Numbered from the stretch's first letter, positions 17,635 through 25,275 are shown. The stretch: DNA of 34,100 nucleotides from an uncultured Moraxellaceae bacterium (GCA_913057715.1 CAJXOR010000016.1:1-34100), one strand, 5' to 3'. Translations and numbers: made by a program. The notes: a model not told the origin generated them from the sequence alone.

Positions 17635-18066
17635 ATGTCTTTAAATTTTATGCTGCTCTTAGCTGGCGCGATCCCTTTTGTGTTTGGTGCGATCCTGCTG
17701 GTTTTAGGTATTGATCGGTTGTGGCTGATTGGAGAGACGAGCGTTTGGCTTGGAGCCTACGGCGCGGTGATCGCAAGCTTCATGGCTGGTGTGCACTGGG
17801 GGCAGCACTTAAGCTTGAGTGGGCGCTTTAAGCGGCTTTTGCCATTTAGCTCAAACGCCGCAGCACTGCTGACTTGGTTTGGCTGGGTTTGGCTCAGCTT
17901 CAGCGCTTTTATGGTGGTTTTGGCTTTGGTGTTTGCGCTGCTTGCGCTTATCGATGTCGCGCTTAAGCGTCAAGGGGTGATCACTGCTGAATATCTGGAA
18001 ACTCGCTTGATTGTCTCGATGCTGGTAATCATCAGCTTACTGGTGGCGCTGATTGCGAGTGTTTAA
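17635..18066 (+). CDS. DUF3429 family membrane protein
   Basis: A 143-residue protein with about four to five transmembrane segments. The family signature is YGAVIASFMAGVHWGQHLSL (about residues 42-61). DUF3429 proteins are inner-membrane proteins of unknown role, frequent in marine proteobacteria. The ATG at 17635 lies in AT-rich DNA without a clear ribosome-binding site; Met5 is an alternative. It is an isolated gene. Confidence 0.85.
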   Translation: MSLNFMLLLAGAIPFVFGAILLVLGIDRLWLIGETSVWLGAYGAVIASFMAGVHWGQHLSLSGRFKRLLPFSSNAAALLTWFGWVWLSFSAFMVVLALVFALLALIDVALKRQGVITAEYLETRLIVSMLVIISLLVALIASV

Positions 18067-18289
18067 CTAAGTTTTGGCTCTTTAATTGGGTTGCCCTAAT
18101 CCGGCCGCGCAATAAATCGTATGCGCCCAGAGCTGGAAAACCAACCTTTTAAGTGACAAGCAGGCGTGACCACTGACAACCAATTGATCTGGCGCTGAGC
18201 GTTACCCACTACCAAAGCACATAGCTTGTTAACAGGATTGGGGAGCTGAGTTTTTTATAATCACTCAGCTTTTAAAACTTGAGATCACT

Positions 18290-18793
18290 ATGAGCCAGAC
18301 TGAAAATACGCCCGGCATGGCGTCAACCAAGCCAGCCAAAACCCAGGGATTTACCTTTAACCACTCGATGATCCGCATCAAAGATCCTAAGGTGACTTTG
18401 GATTTCTACTCCCGCATCATCGGTATGCGCTTGCTGCGCCAGCAGCACTTCGACGACTTTAGTCTATACTTCATGGGCTTTGTCGATGACGCCAAACTGC
18501 CAGCCGACGAAGCCGAGCGCAAAACTTTTGTTGCCAAGCTCTCCGGCGTGCTGGAGCTGACTCACAATCACGGCACCGAAGATCAGGCGGATTTTAGTTA
18601 CCACAGCGGTAACGAAGAGCCCAAAGGCTTTGGTCATATCTGCGTGAGCGTGCCGGACTTAGATGAGGCGATCGCTTGGTTCGATGAGCACGAGGTCGCC
18701 TATCAAAAGCGCCCTGAAGAAGGCAACATGAAAGACATCGCGTTTATCAAAGACCCTGACGGTTACTGGATTGAGATCATCGCTCACAGCTAG
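18290..18793 (+). CDS. gloA: Lactoylglutathione lyase (glyoxalase I)
   Basis: A 167-residue glyoxalase I that converts the methylglyoxal-glutathione adduct to S-lactoylglutathione in the cytoplasm. Metal ligands are all visible: His25 (NHSMIRIKD), Glu89 (LELTHNHG), His116 (FGHICVSV) and Glu162 (WIEII). The 20-residue N-terminal extension and the length (about 165-180) resemble the longer, zinc-type class known from Pseudomonas GloA3 and eukaryotes rather than the 135-residue E. coli nickel type; this class call is an inference. It is followed at once by a perfect palindrome and a strong terminator. Confidence 0.95.
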   Translation: MSQTENTPGMASTKPAKTQGFTFNHSMIRIKDPKVTLDFYSRIIGMRLLRQQHFDDFSLYFMGFVDDAKLPADEAERKTFVAKLSGVLELTHNHGTEDQADFSYHSGNEEPKGFGHICVSVPDLDEAIAWFDEHEVAYQKRPEEGNMKDIAFIKDPDGYWIEIIAHS

Positions 18794-18814
18794 TAGCAAA
18801 ATGTCATGTTTGAA

Positions 18815-18838
18815 TGGCACCATCAATTGATGGTGCCA
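18815..18838. repeat. 24-bp perfect palindrome after gloA
   Basis: Each 12-base arm reads TGGCACCATCAA and its exact complement follows with no loop. It lies between the gloA stop and the terminator. It could form a hairpin in the mRNA 3' end or be a protein-binding site. Confidence 0.6.
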
Positions 18839-18841
18839 CTT

Positions 18842-18884
18842 ACCCCATCTGAATCATCTGTCTCAGATGGGGTTTTTGGTTTTT
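18842..18884 (+). terminator. Rho-independent terminator of gloA
   Basis: An 11-bp stem (ACCCCATCTGA at 18842-18852 with TCAGATGGGGT at 18863-18873) with a 10-base loop, followed by a T-rich tract (TTTTT, then GG, then TTTT). Confidence 0.93.
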
Positions 18885-19208
18885 ACCCACTTAAGTTCAG
18901 CTTACTTGGGCTGTAAAGAGCAGAGCTGTTTAACTCAAAGCTGATTCTTCCAGATTCACCTATAAACGGGGCAGCATCAAACCGAGTGAGCTTGTATTTA
19001 TAGAGCGCGCGCTTAGCTCAAACTTCAAACCATTTCAACCAAGCCCGCCCCGGTTCCAACCATCCCCAAACTTAGATGCCTGCGTCATTGATTGATGCAG
19101 TGGCCTATAGCGTTTAAGGGAGATTGGCTGCAAGTGCAGCTGAGTTTGGCTCTGAGTTTAATTATAGCTCTGAGGTACAATAGGTGACATTTGACTCAAG
19201 GCGGGTTT
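18885..19208. other. Intergenic region, nothing assigned
   Basis: About 320 bp between the gloA terminator and the next rightward gene. It must hold the promoter of that gene. No ORF, repeat or RNA gene is recognised. Confidence 0.5.
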
Positions 19209-20222
19209 ATGCGCACAGCGGTGACTGAGTTACTGGGGATAGAGCATCCGATTTTGCTCTCGGGCATGAGCTGGATCTCGACACCAAAGTTGGTGGCAGC
19301 TGTGTCAGAGGCGGGCGGGCTTGGGATCTTGGCAAGCGGGCCGCTCTCGCCCAGTGAGACGCGGGAGGCAATCCGTGAGATTCGCCGCTTAACCAACAAA
19401 CCCTTTGGGGTCGGTTTAACTTTGCTCATGCCGGGCGCTGAAGAAAACGCGGCGGTGGCTGTAGCGGAGCAAGTGCCGGTGGTTAACTTCTCCCTAGGCA
19501 AAGGCGATCAGCTGACCCGTGACGTCCACGCTTACGGAGGTAAGGTGATCGCGACCGTCACCACGGTCAAACATGCGCTGTCGGCCGAGCAAATTGGTGT
19601 TGATGCGCTCTTGGTTACTGGTCACGAGGCGGCAGCGCATGGCGGTGAAGTCACCTCGATGGTACTGATCCCAGCGATCAGCGACGCCGTGTCGATCCCC
19701 GTGATCGGTGCTGGCGGCTTCGCCGATGGCCGCGGTCTGGCAGCGGCGATCTGCTTGGGAGCTGGCGGAGTTGCGATGGGGTCGCGCTTTGCGACCTCGC
19801 TTGAGAGCCCCATGCACGAGCGAGTCAAACAGGCGGTTGCTGCCAAAAACCAGCACGATACGGTCTACTCTAAAAACTTTGACGGCATACCGGCGCGCTA
19901 CATGAAAACTGCTAACAGCGTGCGCCGCACTAAAAAACCCATGCCGTTTGTGCTGGCAGCTTGGGAGGCAACCAAAGCCGCCAAATTGGTCAATCAGTCG
20001 GTGCTCAAGATACTGGCTGGCTTGGTACTCATGCCGTCTAAAGTGAAGCTACTGGCTTACTTTGGCGCGGCGACTCCAAGGCTAAAGGCAGCGACGGAGG
20101 AGGGTAACTTGAGCGAGGGTGTGCAGTTTATCGGGCAGTCGCAAGGGTTGATTTATGACACCCAAAGCACCGCGCAGATTATCGAATCCACGGTCGATGA
20201 GGCACAAAGCCGGCTTAAGTAG
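19209..20222 (+). CDS. NAD(P)H-dependent flavin oxidoreductase, nitronate monooxygenase family
   Basis: A 337-residue TIM-barrel FMN protein of the nitronate monooxygenase/YrpB family, which oxidises alkyl nitronates or related acids. Motifs are LSGMSWISTPKLVAAVSEAG near the N-terminus, GGLGILASG, the central VTGHEAAAHGGE with the conserved His, and the phosphate-binding IGAGGFADGRGLAAA plus GAGGVAMGSRF. The frame is open from TTG 19191, but ATG 19209 is chosen because AAGGCGGG lies about 6 bases before it. The substrate and exact reaction cannot be fixed. The integron cassette array begins about 220 bp past its stop. Confidence 0.9.
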   Translation: MRTAVTELLGIEHPILLSGMSWISTPKLVAAVSEAGGLGILASGPLSPSETREAIREIRRLTNKPFGVGLTLLMPGAEENAAVAVAEQVPVVNFSLGKGDQLTRDVHAYGGKVIATVTTVKHALSAEQIGVDALLVTGHEAAAHGGEVTSMVLIPAISDAVSIPVIGAGGFADGRGLAAAICLGAGGVAMGSRFATSLESPMHERVKQAVAAKNQHDTVYSKNFDGIPARYMKTANSVRRTKKPMPFVLAAWEATKAAKLVNQSVLKILAGLVLMPSKVKLLAYFGAATPRLKAATEEGNLSEGVQFIGQSQGLIYDTQSTAQIIESTVDEAQSRLK

Positions 20223-20439
20223 TCAGGAGTAGTCTGGCTGCTTAACATGTATATATTAGAAGTAGTTTAGTGAAATGTGACGGGTGGTTGATCATGGCTA
20301 AAGTTGAGCGACGGTCGGTGATCAGAGCTATAAACAAAAACGTTAAGCTTCGGGGCTAATCAAATGCTAGCGCAAACTTTTAGTGGTGGAGCGAATGAGC
20401 GAATGAGCGAATTTTAGGATTTTGCGTTTTAGCTAAGAG

Positions 20440-20546
20440 ATTTAACACCTGAGTTAAGCCGGACCGCTGCGCGGCACGGCGGTGTGGTACACGTTACCGG
20501 ATGAGCCGAGCCGCGAAGCGGTCTCGGCTTGAACGACTTGTTAGGC
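20440..20546 (-). repeat. attC site of cassette 1 (107 bp)
   Basis: Minus strand: R'' GCCTAAC (20540-20546) followed by AA, L'' TTCAAGCCG, an inner stem with TTCG-type loop, L' CGGCTTAA and R' GTTAAAT (20440-20446). L'' has one extra C relative to L', the extrahelical base typical of attC. It lies 12 bp past the ORF stop. Confidence 0.93.
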
Positions 20547-20558
20547 CGCGCGAGGTGA

Positions 20559-21008
20559 CTACAGGTCCGTCCTTGCCTCTAACTCGCATTGCTTCTTCGC
20601 GTCAGTGAAGTACTTGTTGACATTGTCGGCACGTCCTCCCGGAAGTGAACAATTAGGGGAGGCGTCAATGTCGCCGTACTGCTTTTCACACCACTGGCGG
20701 CCCATAAACTGGTTTTGCATAATTGAGGGCGTGGCTAAGCAGTTCTCAAGTGATCTAGTGTTATCTGCTGCAAGTGATTTACAAGCACTTGCCCAACCCT
20801 GATCGTAGTTCTGGCTGGCAGTAAAAAGACAAACTTGGTACTTCGCTGCGCGTTGTCGTTTTTCCTCAGCTAGAGAATCCGCGGCGGTCGCTTCCGCAGC
20901 CTTCTTTTCTCGGTCAAGACTGGGCAGGTGAACAACGTAGTGATAAAAAATACCGGCTCCAGCCAAGAGTGCAGCGACCCCAAGCGTACGCGCCAAGAAT
21001 TTGTCCAT
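20559..21008 (-). CDS. Integron cassette 1 protein, membrane-anchored, Cys-rich, unknown
   Basis: A 149-residue protein that I do not recognise. It has one N-terminal hydrophobic segment (about residues 7-25), a Lys/Glu/Ala-rich helical stretch (about 33-55), then a domain with several cysteines (in YQVCLF, ASACKSL, ENCLAT, QWCEKQYG, PNCSLPGG and KKQCEL). This suggests a single-pass protein with a periplasmic disulphide-bonded domain. GGGAGGG about 4 bases before the ATG is a strong ribosome-binding site. It is the only ORF of its cassette and is followed by the 107-bp attC. Confidence 0.8.
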   Translation of the reverse strand: MDKFLARTLGVAALLAGAGIFYHYVVHLPSLDREKKAAEATAADSLAEEKRQRAAKYQVCLFTASQNYDQGWASACKSLAADNTRSLENCLATPSIMQNQFMGRQWCEKQYGDIDASPNCSLPGGRADNVNKYFTDAKKQCELEARTDL

Positions 21009-21048
21009 TTTCCCTCCCCTGAAGATTGCTAAGAACCCTTCCCTAGCG

Positions 21049-21108
21049 GCCTAACGCCCAAAGCAACCGCGCGGCTTTTTCGCGTCGGATTGCCTTTGTT
21101 TGTTATGT
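21049..21108 (-). repeat. attC site of cassette 2 (60 bp)
   Basis: Minus strand: R'' ACATAAC (21102-21108), AA, L'' around CAAAGGCAA, a CCGACGCG stem, L' TTGCTTTG and R' GTTAGGC (21049-21055). The arms pair imperfectly with extrahelical bases. The stop codon of the cassette 2 ORF is the TAA within R''. Confidence 0.92.
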
Positions 21109-21537
21109 GTTTTGAGTATTTTGCACATAGGTTATTGTTTTTCTTCCTATTGGTAGGTGAATTTTACTCCAGGTAAAAACTGAACGCCATGAGGAATTTG
21201 ATGGTGCCTGTAAAATGGCCTTAACAGCGTTACCTCTACGATTAATAACCTTTAAACGATACAGGCCGCTGAGCATACCATTCACTGCACTCTCGTACTC
21301 TTTGACCCGAACAGGGTCTGTAGAAGAGAACCATTCACCCCAGAAAGGGGTTATATGAAGATGCAGTTCGTCTCGATTTTGAAGATCCAATAGTACATCA
21401 AAGTCCAGTCCGGGCTGCTTGCGAACATTCATTTCAAGCTCGATACCTTTAGTCGATGATTCGACCTCCATCACAAGCTGCGGGTTCGCTTCTCGGATTC
21501 TCTTAAATGAATTTTCTGCGATTTCAATGGAACTCAT
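21103..21537 (-). CDS. Integron cassette 2 protein, unknown
   Basis: A 144-residue soluble protein, not recognised. It has no signal peptide or membrane segment. Features are an N-terminal helix (SSIEIAENSFKRIREANPQL), a central acidic and aromatic stretch (DELHLHITPFWGEWFSS, about 65-81) and a basic C-terminal half. The ATG lies 13 bp inside the cassette, so its 5' leader is very short and it probably depends on transcription from upstream. Its stop codon is formed by the attC R'' box. No strong ribosome-binding site is visible. Confidence 0.75.
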   Translation of the reverse strand: MSSIEIAENSFKRIREANPQLVMEVESSTKGIELEMNVRKQPGLDFDVLLDLQNRDELHLHITPFWGEWFSSTDPVRVKEYESAVNGMLSGLYRLKVINRRGNAVKAILQAPSNSSWRSVFTWSKIHLPIGRKTITYVQNTQNT

Positions 21538-21550
21538 GGCTTCAACTTAC

Positions 21551-21612
21551 ACATAACGCTTTGCTAATCGGCGCCAGTTTTATCGGCGTCCGTTTTGAGC
21601 AATTTGTTATGC
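21551..21612 (-). repeat. attC site of cassette 3 (62 bp)
   Basis: Minus strand: R'' GCATAAC (21606-21612), AA, L'' TTGCT, an inner GGACGCC stem with AT-rich loop, L' AGCAA and R' GTTATGT (21551-21557). The cassette 3 ORF runs through most of this site and ends at 21564. Confidence 0.93.
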
Positions 21613-22739
21613 TCTTCCATTTCAAGAATCATTTTTTGGTGGCTAATAAAAGCATCCCTTCCTCTTCTAAATTCACCTTTTCTTTTTAAGAAATTGAAAA
21701 AATCAGTTAATACCGAAAACCTAGATGGTTCGACTGTTACCGCATCATTTTCAACAACAATAAAACCCTCGGACAGTAATTCATTGAGTAATGACGTATC
21801 ATCAAAAACAGAAATTCTTGCTCGCCTCCTCTTTCGTGGTTCTTGTTCGCCTTTTGCAAGAATGTTTAGCTTCTCTTGATCACTCAATAAATCATATAAA
21901 TGCTTTATAAAGCCTGCCCCACGGGACAAGTAGTAATCAAAAAAGAAATTATCTTTTTCTGATATCTTGTCAGTTTCATACTCTTTGAATATTTGAATTA
22001 ATTTATTTTTTCTTCTCTTATCTTTTATGTCGCCAATCTTCTCAGTCGTCACAATCAATAGAACCATTGTCAAAATGATTGCAATTCCAAATGCTATGAA
22101 TCGTGTGATATTTGGATATATACCACCGCCAAAGGTTTCCTCCATAAAGGAGCGTTTGTTTCCTGACGTAAAATCCATATACACATCAATTTTGTTGACG
22201 CCTGCAACCTTTCCAAATGATTCTATTGTTGGATTCTTCGACACATCATGAAGAACCAATAATTTTATTTTGAAAAATTCACTTGGCTCCAAAATTACAT
22301 TAGAAAACAACACTGAACTATCTGATCTTTTTTCGATAACTAATTTGTTTTCTAAATATTTGTTGGAAGCTTCAATTAAAATCGGCTCATCGGCTATCTT
22401 TCCATCAATTATAGAAAACCCTACGGGATCATTAGAATCATAGAAATTTGAAAGGATGGCGGTATCACCTTGGTTTATAACTTCAAAAGTTATTAAGCGA
22501 AGATCTTTCTTATTTTTACTTAGGCTCTCGCCATGATAAAGAACATCTAGACTCCCAAGCTTTTCTCTTATATCTAGGACGCTTGTGTTTGCTGTTATTA
22601 TATAGTTTAGGTCAGGCTTATTTTCTTTAAAGAACTCAATATATACGGTTACAGAACCTATGATAATTGCAACCATGAAGCCAAGAAATGACCATGAAAA
22701 TCTCTGATCCATTTCTCTTATTGATTGAAATATTGACAC
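21564..22739 (-). CDS. Integron cassette 3 protein, two membrane segments, unknown
   Basis: A 391-residue protein, not recognised. Two hydrophobic segments (about 16-36 and 211-232) bracket a domain of about 170 residues that should face the periplasm. A C-terminal cytoplasmic part (about 235-391) is rich in charged residues, with a basic RKRRRARISVFD segment followed by a short helix-turn pattern. The start is GTG 22739, with AGAGGAA about 5-6 bases upstream; the ATG two bases before it is out of frame and stops quickly. The last 15 residues (HNKLLKTDADKTGAD) are encoded inside attC. Very AT-rich. At 1.2 kb this cassette is larger than the usual 0.5-0.8 kb. Confidence 0.85.
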   Translation of the reverse strand: MSIFQSIREMDQRFSWSFLGFMVAIIIGSVTVYIEFFKENKPDLNYIITANTSVLDIREKLGSLDVLYHGESLSKNKKDLRLITFEVINQGDTAILSNFYDSNDPVGFSIIDGKIADEPILIEASNKYLENKLVIEKRSDSSVLFSNVILEPSEFFKIKLLVLHDVSKNPTIESFGKVAGVNKIDVYMDFTSGNKRSFMEETFGGGIYPNITRFIAFGIAIILTMVLLIVTTEKIGDIKDKRRKNKLIQIFKEYETDKISEKDNFFFDYYLSRGAGFIKHLYDLLSDQEKLNILAKGEQEPRKRRRARISVFDDTSLLNELLSEGFIVVENDAVTVEPSRFSVLTDFFNFLKRKGEFRRGRDAFISHQKMILEMEEHNKLLKTDADKTGAD

Positions 22740-22762
22740 ATTACTTCCTCTTTAGATTCTGA

Positions 22763-22769
22763 GCATAAC
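22763..22769 (-). other. Leading integron core site (R' GTTATGC) of the array
   Basis: Minus-strand GTTATGC preceded by ACTACTT marks the 5' edge of cassette 3. It should be the remaining R' half of an attI or of a lost upstream attC. No matching palindromic partner is clear to its right. Confidence 0.55.
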
Positions 22770-22798
22770 AAGTAGTTAGTCAGTTTCTCACCATCATA

Positions 22799-22828
22799 GT
22801 TATATTTCACCTAAATAACATCGCTCAA
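22799..22828 (-). promoter_or_regulatory. Candidate promoter reading into the cassette array
   Basis: Minus strand TTGAGC (22823-22828) and TATAAC (22799-22804) are separated by 18 bases, a fair sigma-70 match (4/6 and 5/6). It lies about 60 bp before the cassette 3 GTG and just upstream of the leading core site, the place of an integron Pc promoter. Prediction only. Confidence 0.4.
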
Positions 22829-23004
22829 TTATATTTAGATTCAGATATTATCTAACTATTTGATATTTAAATATATTTGCTATATTACCCTTATCGATAT
22901 CATCTTATATCATTTGATATAAAGAAAACTTATATCCTCCAATTTCATGCCACCAAAGACATTTTGATCCATCATCGCCAGCGGCTGCCATTGTCGACAT
23001 TTAT

Positions 23005-23388
23005 TTAAAACTTACTCGGCCTCACCCAAAACCAGCTTACCGCAACCAGCAGGCCGAACAGGCTATACACCAGCACAAACACCCAATCCGGCGCGCTGAA
23101 GTAGAGCAGCTGGCTTAGCCAGTACTCAACAAACGACCCGCCGTACACCGTATCGCCGCCGCGCGCCCGAAGCGCCATCTCAAGGGTTGTTAGCGGACAT
23201 GTGATACCGAGCCAGGACTGCGCGACCACCACCCCGATCGCGGCGATATGAGTCAGCCGAAACCACGGGCTGCGTACCCAGCGCCATGAAGCGAGCTTCC
23301 CGATCAGTATCAGCACCAGTCCCAGTACGACGTATGCCACGAACAGCACATGCAGCACCAGTACGGCATCAGCCGCCCACAGGTTCAT
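23005..23388 (-). CDS. DUF2784 family membrane protein
   Basis: A 127-residue protein with about four transmembrane segments. It matches DUF2784: an early VLVLHVLFVAYVVLG segment, WRWVRSPWFRLTHIAAIGVV in the middle, and the conserved GITCPLTTLE (about 61-70). Function unknown. The ATG overlaps the stop of the upstream SDR gene by four bases (ATGA), so the two are translationally coupled in one leftward operon. No terminator is evident before the cassette array 240 bp downstream. Confidence 0.9.
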   Translation of the reverse strand: MNLWAADAVLVLHVLFVAYVVLGLVLILIGKLASWRWVRSPWFRLTHIAAIGVVVAQSWLGITCPLTTLEMALRARGGDTVYGGSFVEYWLSQLLYFSAPDWVFVLVYSLFGLLVAVSWFWVRPSKF

Positions 23389-24155
23389 CCGTTCATGTTC
23401 GGCTGGCCGTTTGAGGCGCTGAGTCCGCCGTCAACCGGCAGCAGCACGCCGCTGACAAAGCGCGCGTCACTGCTGGCTAAAAACGCAATCACGTCCGCCA
23501 CCTCCTCAGGTTCCGCCCCGCGCTGCAGGGGGATACGGGTTTTAAACTGATCGTAGTTTTGCTCATCATCAAAGATACCCTGCGCCATCGGCGTTCGTGT
23601 CAAAGACGGTGCCACAGCGTTCACCCGCACGCCGCTTGCGCCAAAGTCGAGCGCCAAAGCGCGGGTTAAGTTACTCACCATGCCTTTACTCGCGTTATAG
23701 GCAAACATGCCCCAGTCCCCGCCGAGGCCTGAGACCGAGGAGACATTGACCACGCTGCCCTTGGTTTTTTTCAGGTGGGGCAGTGACTTCTTGATGGTTA
23801 AAAACATGCTGCGGCCGTTGATGCGCTGCTGCTTATCCCAGTCGTCTACGCTTAAGCTGTCGATCTCGCCGCCGACGCACACCCCTGCGTTGTTGACCAG
23901 CGCATCGATCCGGCCAAAGTGCTTAAGTGTCTGCTCGATCAGCCGATCCACGTCATCTTCGCTTGTCGCATCGGCGCGGCACACCAGCAGGCGTGCGTCT
24001 TGCTGACTGCCAACTGCTTCAGCGGTGTCCACCAGCTTTTGTTCGGTGCGCCCGCTCAGCACCACCGCGTAGCCGTCGTCATAAAAGCGCTGTACAGCTG
24101 CAGCGCCGATACCTGAGCCTGCACCTGTGATGATCACAACCGGTTGATCTGACAT
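23385..24155 (-). CDS. Short-chain dehydrogenase/reductase (SDR)
   Basis: A 256-residue classical SDR. NAD(P)-binding TGAGSGIG lies near the N-terminus, NNAG follows in the middle, the catalytic Ser is in NVSSVSG, and YNASK supplies Tyr and Lys. The C-terminal PVDGGLSAS closes the usual fold. Arg in SGRTEQK after strand two hints at NADPH preference. GTG 24167 is possible, but ATG 24155 fits SDR starts better. The substrate is unknown. It overlaps the DUF2784 gene, which may act with it. Confidence 0.92.
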   Translation of the reverse strand: MSDQPVVIITGAGSGIGAAAVQRFYDDGYAVVLSGRTEQKLVDTAEAVGSQQDARLLVCRADATSEDDVDRLIEQTLKHFGRIDALVNNAGVCVGGEIDSLSVDDWDKQQRINGRSMFLTIKKSLPHLKKTKGSVVNVSSVSGLGGDWGMFAYNASKGMVSNLTRALALDFGASGVRVNAVAPSLTRTPMAQGIFDDEQNYDQFKTRIPLQRGAEPEEVADVIAFLASSDARFVSGVLLPVDGGLSASNGQPNMNG

Positions 24156-24474
24156 AGTTTTATCCACTAATTAAAGCTTTGAGCTTAAGCGACCCAGCCG
24201 ATCAGTAACATGGCATTTGTCGTGGCCTCGTGTGTCTCTGGGTGTGATCGTCGTAAAGTGAGGGGGTGTTGATTGAGCTTTATCCCTGCACACGGGGGCA
24301 TTTTCAAGCTTATAAGCTTCCCGCGCTAAGTTTTTTGGTTGCATGCTTGGCGATGCACAGTCGTGATCACATGAACTCGGCTTTAGGCGGCGCTAAGCTG
24401 ATCATCTGCCCGTTGCGATAACCCTTGGCTGATCGCTATGACAGGCTTAATCTGATTGCTGATACCCAAATTGA
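24156..24474. other. Divergent intergenic region
   Basis: About 320 bp between the leftward SDR operon and the rightward DUF429 gene. Promoters for both are expected. No repeat, operator or RNA gene stands out. Confidence 0.5.
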
Positions 24475-25275
24475 TTGATTGTTAACGTGACCGATCCGCT
24501 AAACGCCTGTCTACCCGCAGAGCCTGTGCTGTGCGCAGGAGTTGATCTGGCCTGGCAAAGCGCCAAAAACCCAAGTGCAGCGGCGCTGGGCTTAGTCTTA
24601 AGCGGGAGCGGCTCAAGTGCGGCAACGCTTAAGCTCACTCAGATACACCCTAGACTGTTCGGTATCGATCAGGTGCTCGCGGTTTTATCTGAGCCGCTAC
24701 TGCACGGCGTGGCTATCGATGCGCCGTTGATTATTAACAATACAATTGGTATGCGCAGTGCTGAGCGAGAGCTTAGTCGCGCTTATGGCAGTCGAAAAGC
24801 CGGTTGCCACCCCTCGAACTTGAGTCTTTACCCCAATCCGCAGAGCGCCGAGCTGGCTCGCCGTTTTACCCAGCAGGGGTTTGCGCACTTGGCTGCCCCA
24901 GGCCTGCGATTTCAGATTGAATGCTACCCGCATCCCGCCCTGATTGAGATCTTTAATTTGCCGGAGCGCCACCGCTACAAAAAGGGGCTCGCGGCAGATC
25001 GCAGAACTGGCCAGGCGGAGCTTGGGGAGCTCTTGGCCTCCCTGAGCAGTCACCCGCGTCTCAAGCTTGCGTTAAATGACCACGCAGCACAGATCACCCA
25101 AGCCAGCTATATCGAGAGCTTAAGAGGCGCGGCACTCAAATCCAACGAAGATGCGCTAGATGCGATCGTCTGTCTTTATATCGCCGCGCTGTATGCTGAG
25201 GGGTCGAAGTCCACGACTTTTGGCAACGTAGAGCACGGTTATATCTGGATTCCTCGGCCCGGCTTCCAAGCATAA
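24475..25275 (+). CDS. DUF429 family protein (RNase H-like fold)
   Basis: A protein of up to 266 residues of DUF429, with an RNase H-like fold and predicted nuclease activity. Visible are the first-strand acidic CAGVDLAWQS (about 21-30), the second GVAIDAPLIINN (about 78-89), the basic ELSRAYGSRKAGCHPSNL segment and a late acidic NEDALDAIVCLYIAAL (about 223-238). No ATG lies near the start: TTG 24475 or GTG 24487 must be used, and neither has a good ribosome-binding site. The biological role is unknown, and no partner gene is adjacent. Confidence 0.85.
   Translation: MIVNVTDPLNACLPAEPVLCAGVDLAWQSAKNPSAAALGLVLSGSGSSAATLKLTQIHPRLFGIDQVLAVLSEPLLHGVAIDAPLIINNTIGMRSAERELSRAYGSRKAGCHPSNLSLYPNPQSAELARRFTQQGFAHLAAPGLRFQIECYPHPALIEIFNLPERHRYKKGLAADRRTGQAELGELLASLSSHPRLKLALNDHAAQITQASYIESLRGAALKSNEDALDAIVCLYIAALYAEGSKSTTFGNVEHGYIWIPRPGFQA

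Larger units (their letters stand above)
20440..22769 (-). mobile_element. Integron gene-cassette array without integrase (CALIN), three cassettes
   Basis: On the minus strand three units follow one another, each with one ORF and then an attC site. By the G/TT cut in R' they span 21557-22768 (1212 bp), 21055-21556 (502 bp) and 20446-21054 (609 bp). The attC sites differ in length and sequence (62, 60 and 107 bp) but all keep RYYYAAC-type and GTTRRRY-type ends and an imperfect palindrome. No intI gene or clear attI lies in the window. All three ORFs point the same way, as in normal cassette arrays. AT-rich composition and low GATC density set the array apart from the flanks. Confidence 0.93.

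Noticed and set aside
20391-20412. Short tandem repeat of GCGAATGA
   Set aside because: Fewer than three copies; too small to mean anything, though it lies near the end of the cassette array.
22770-23004. Possible attI or further attC to the right of the leading core site
   Set aside because: AT-rich sequence with no convincing palindromic pairing; only the R' half is supported.
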